Shown: positions 32,401 to 34,505 of the stretch, piece after piece
Layout: every line of letters begins with the position of its first letter
How positions within the stretch are numbered: the stretch's first letter is position 1
Assembly: GCA_009785345.1 (NCBI GenBank)
Contig: WQWL01000020.1
Coordinates: 1-34,505 of the forward strand
Reading direction: 5' to 3'
Origin: Oscillospiraceae bacterium
GTDB taxonomy: Bacteria > Bacillota > Clostridia > Oscillospirales > Oscillospiraceae
DNA length: 34,505 bases
Translations under genes and position numbers: made by a program
Notes under the pieces: generated by a model
What the model was told of the DNA's origin: nothing
The model's database searches: none
The model's input: the letters and a program-made list of their open reading frames with translations, nothing else

Positions 32401-34505
32401 CATGTGCTTATCTTCGAAGGTCATGGCTATTTTGTCAGGAGCTTTCGCCGCTTGTTCCTCAAAAAGCTCTATGACAGTCTTATCATTTGGATAATCCATC
32501 TCTGTTGCATTAAAATTCTTCAGAATTCTACTCTTCTCATCTTCTAACGCAAGTTCGATATCACCTATCAGGCTTGATTGTTTCTCACTTAGTTGACCCA
32601 GCAAATAGGCAAGTCTGTCAATAATCAAATTTACGGTTTCTTCTTTGAATAAATCCGTGCAATATTCGAACGCCACTTCATATCCACCGTCCGATTCTGT
32701 CATCAGCAGAGATAAATCGAACTTTGCTATGGGATCATCATCTATGTTTTCAAAGGTCTCAAATTGGATGCCGTTGACTGTTGTACGATTTTGTTCCATG
32801 TTCTCACCCAAAGTAAACATCACATCGAACAACGGATTTCTCGACATATCACGTGGTAAATTTAAGGCTTCTACCAACTCTTCAAATGGATAGTCTTGGT
32901 TTTCATATGCTTGTAAGCTGAATTCTTTGATTTCCTCTATGAACCCAGCTAGAGTCTTATTTCTCTCGGGCTTGCCTCTCATTACCAAGGTGTTAACAAA
33001 CATGCCAACCATGTTTTCTGTGTCTCTGTGGGTTCTGCCTGATATCGGTGTCCCCACTACCACATCTTCCTGATTGCTGTACTTGCTCAAAACAATCATA
33101 AATGATGACAACAACACCATGTATTCCGTCGAACCTGTTCGTTGAGCCAGGTTCAACACGTGGTCACGCAGACTTTTATCCAGATTTCTTATAATGGCAG
33201 CACCTTCAAAGCTTTGAAGCGTAGGTCGTGGATAATCTGTCGGCAACTCAAGAACAGGAATCTCATCTTCAAACTGCTCCAGCCAATACGATTTTTGTGT
33301 ATTTAAATCACGTCCGAGCATCCACTGTGTGTAGTCTTTGTATTGCACACGTACTTTCGGTAACTCTTCTCCTGCGTATAACGACAAGAAATCAGACATC
33401 AAGATTTCTGTTGATATTCCATCTGAGATTATATGATGCATATCCAGAAGTAATACATGCTCATCTTCTTCCACTGTAACAAGTTCTGCTCTAATTAGCG
33501 GTGCCTTGCTTAAATCGAATGGGCGAACAAATGCTTCCATTGCTTGACCGATATTTGTCGCTTCGGCTAATTCCTTATGAACAACATTTAACTCTAAATC
33601 ATCATGGACATATTGAACCGGCTCTGATCCCATAAGGCCAAAGCTTGTTCTAAGAGCCTCATGCCTTTCGATGAGTTTGTTAAATGCGATCTCTGCCCTG
33701 TCAACATCTAACTTGCCTTTGATTGTCAATGCAGTAGGCATGTTGTATGCGGTGCCTGTATCTTCAATTTGATTGAGAACAAACAATCTCTTTTGAGCAG
33801 ATGACATAGGATAGTACTCTTTTTCGTCAGCTTGAGGAATCGGCTCATAGCTACCCTCAAGACCTTCTAAAGCTAAACAAATACCCTCTACCGTTACTCC
33901 CTGGAAGATGTCTTTGATTCCCAATCTCACGCCCAAGGCTTGTTCGATCTGATTAACTAGCAATGTCGCCTTCAGCGAGTTGCCACCTAAGTCAAAGAAA
34001 CTATCCTTAATACCTACCTGCTCAAGACCAAACATTTCTTCAAAAATACCGACTACTGCTTCTTGGCTCTCTGTGGTAGGAGCCACATATTCTCTTACAT
34101 TGGTTATTCCTATCTCAGGTAAGGCTCTCATATTCAACTTACCACTACTTGTCACAGGAAATTCTGTCACTCTCAGAAAATGACTTGGTACCATGTAATC
34201 AGGTAGATGATTACGCAGCTGAATCTTGATTTGCTCTACATCAAGATTACCTACATTCGTTGCAACACCACCTGACTCAGTACCATCTAATTCAGTACCG
34301 TTTGCAGCAGCTATGTCTAGTTTAGCATCGTCAGTATCAGTACTGTCAACACCAGTACTACCTATACTGCCTATTTCAGCACCGCCCAAGTCAAGTCCTT
34401 CTTCAGTTTGCACATATGCACATAATACTTTATCGCCGACTTCACTTGTTTGAACTATCGCTACTGCATCCGTGATACCTTCGAGTCTGCGTAAACTACT
34501 CTCTA
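29413..34505 (-). CDS. Nonribosomal peptide synthetase, 5' end outside the window
   Basis: The frame stays open to the window edge (about 1,696 codons visible), so it is partial. Domain order: end of an adenylation (A) domain, carrier (PCP) domain, condensation (C) domain, A domain, PCP, C domain, stop. PCP serines lie in GGNSLKA (codon 33976-33978) and GGNSLRA (30868-30870). Both C domains keep the active motif: HHIISDG (about 33419-33447) and HHIITDG (about 30300-30327). The complete A domain (about 31000-32520) has LLYTSGTTGQPKG, NTYGPTETSVD, YRTGDATRWLPDG and SNGKLNKRALP. Its specificity code reads roughly D-A-V-Q-F-G-T-V-D-K by hand alignment to GrsA, closest in feel to Gln/Glu codes. 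No epimerase, thioesterase or reductase follows. The chain end TNHQ shortly follows the last C domain. Confidence 0.95.
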   Translation of the reverse strand, partial: ESSLRRLEGITDAVAIVQTSEVGDKVLCAYVQTEEGLDLGGAEIGSIGSTGVDSTDTDDAKLDIAAANGTELDGTESGGVATNVGNLDVEQIKIQLRNHLPDYMVPSHFLRVTEFPVTSSGKLNMRALPEIGITNVREYVAPTTESQEAVVGIFEEMFGLEQVGIKDSFFDLGGNSLKATLLVNQIEQALGVRLGIKDIFQGVTVEGICLALEGLEGSYEPIPQADEKEYYPMSSAQKRLFVLNQIEDTGTAYNMPTALTIKGKLDVDRAEIAFNKLIERHEALRTSFGLMGSEPVQYVHDDLELNVVHKELAEATNIGQAMEAFVRPFDLSKAPLIRAELVTVEEDEHVLLLDMHHIISDGISTEILMSDFLSLYAGEELPKVRVQYKDYTQWMLGRDLNTQKSYWLEQFEDEIPVLELPTDYPRPTLQSFEGAAIIRNLDKSLRDHVLNLAQRTGSTEYMVLLSSFMIVLSKYSNQEDVVVGTPISGRTHRDTENMVGMFVNTLVMRGKPERNKTLAGFIEEIKEFSLQAYENQDYPFEELVEALNLPRDMSRNPLFDVMFTLGENMEQNRTTVNGIQFETFENIDDDPIAKFDLSLLMTESDGGYEVAFEYCTDLFKEETVNLIIDRLAYLLGQLSEKQSSLIGDIELALEDEKSRILKNFNATEMDYPNDKTVIELFEEQAAKAPDKIAMTFEDKHMTYGELNAKSNAIAKTLRDMGVKPGDYVALMTERSMELVIGIYAIIKSGGAYMPVDTECPPERLDYMLKDSQAKAMLTYQVDVDMNLPIIDLADSSVYDGNVENLPIVNTTEDDLCLLYTSGTTGQPKGVMCLHKGTVNLISYLQKYYPMNERVLQKTTYTFDASIVEIFRWSLVGSSGHLLTPGDEKDSVKMCEVIEAHQLTEMQIAPSMLKVFLAQVAMDPLKYGNMLKSLRYVFAGGEAISTNDVNMFYQLVGAYNKDAELVNTYGPTETSVDATHYLLRENERISSIGKPIGNYQAYILNGVALCGIGMVGELCIAGAGVTKGYLNNAELTDEKFIDNPFGTGKLYRTGDATRWLPDGNIEYLGRIDEQVKIRGLRIELGEIASNLRNLPSISDAVVIVQTDDHGEQALCAYVQSENELDVDQIRFELRSNLPDYMIPVHFMRIDHFPVTSNGKLNKRALPKIELTTTKVYVAPITPIEKAVVAVFEEMFKINPIGIKESFFELGGNSLRATLLVNQIEQATGVRLGIKDIFLGVTVEGICLALEDLEGSYEPIPVADVKEYYPISPSQKLYFLTAHLWDYNTIDMTNNTPSALKVRGNFDVEKAEMVFETLLNRHEIFRTSFHLIGNETVAKIHDRVEMDMTYEECYDEEEFDKFARDFVRPFDLEKAPLMRTKVIKTGEENYILFLDSHHIITDGISGELFLSEFVSLYTGGELTPPKLQYKDYSEWTLNRQLDDQKNYWMNHFKNGVPKLKLPEDYPRPEKKKFNGDVVVKKLDKMLSNKVVEIGQKAGLTEFMTWLSVTMILLSNYSDQSVVVGTPISGRTHKDTEEMQGVFINRLLMSGMPEKEKSVSKFLAEVKENCLMAYENQDYPFESLASLYEPQAYQDKSRTPLYDVQYIFYEEDSYMLDEVVIDGLYFQPEEITFTDEEAKFDLVCKIVENGGEHTVTLKFCSDLFKKETIEKMMAEFVKIIDNLCEDQDQTIERLNTNHQ

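Noticed and set aside
34226-34453. Plus-strand reading frame of 75 residues
   Set aside because: It is the antisense of the low-complexity NRPS insertion, with Ser/Pro-rich composition and no RBS.

Overview
The window looks like a chromosomal segment of a low-GC, Gram-positive-type bacterium, most likely Clostridia (Bacillota). Support comes from AT-rich intergenic DNA, strong purine-rich ribosome binding sites, MutS2, Gram-positive-style lipoproteins, an accBCDA cluster, a SEDS/class B PBP pair and a small NRPS operon. I cannot name a genus. No rRNA, tRNA, insertion sequence or CRISPR array was seen.

Layout. 1-260: long hairpin and the ackA promoter. 261-3909 (+): acetate kinase and MutS2. 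3925-6336 (-): a very large orphan solute-binding lipoprotein. 6444-9706 (-): a wall-synthesis pair, an FHA-SEDS glycosyltransferase fusion translationally coupled to a class B PBP. 9817-11868 (-): an EF-G-like GTPase with altered G motifs. 12019-18034 (-): citrate synthase, metK, an rlmB-type rRNA methyltransferase, and an 845-residue membrane protein that I read as a catalytically dead P-type ATPase. 18210-21059: a DMT exporter, a rhodanese lipoprotein, the biotin transporter subunit BioY and a stand-alone biotin ligase. 21409-25209 (+): accB-accC-accD-accA, the complete acetyl-CoA carboxylase. 25251-25511: tandem palindromic repeats between convergent genes. 25531-34505 (-): an NRPS truncated by the window edge, ABC-type ATPase, ABC-2 permease, Sfp-type phosphopantetheinyl transferase, then carA.

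How the genes connect. BioY brings in biotin, BirA attaches it to AccB (Lys128), and AccC/AccD/AccA use it to make malonyl-CoA. In the second half, the PPTase would activate the NRPS carrier domains and the two-gene ABC exporter would move the peptide out. The NRPS ends in a condensation domain with no thioesterase.

Most interesting observation. A roughly 138-nt intercistronic element occurs twice, once between accC and accD (+) and once between the NRPS-operon ATPase and permease genes (-). Both copies start with a hairpin that swallows the upstream stop codon. Both then have a second stem-loop with the same bulges, and end with a long-range stem that pairs with the Shine-Dalgarno region of the downstream gene. 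The arms covary between copies (for example accatcc/ggatggt against accattc/gaatggt). This suggests either an undescribed structured RNA controlling translation inside operons or a palindromic mobile repeat used as one. The second highlight is the pseudo-P-type ATPase at 12019-14556.
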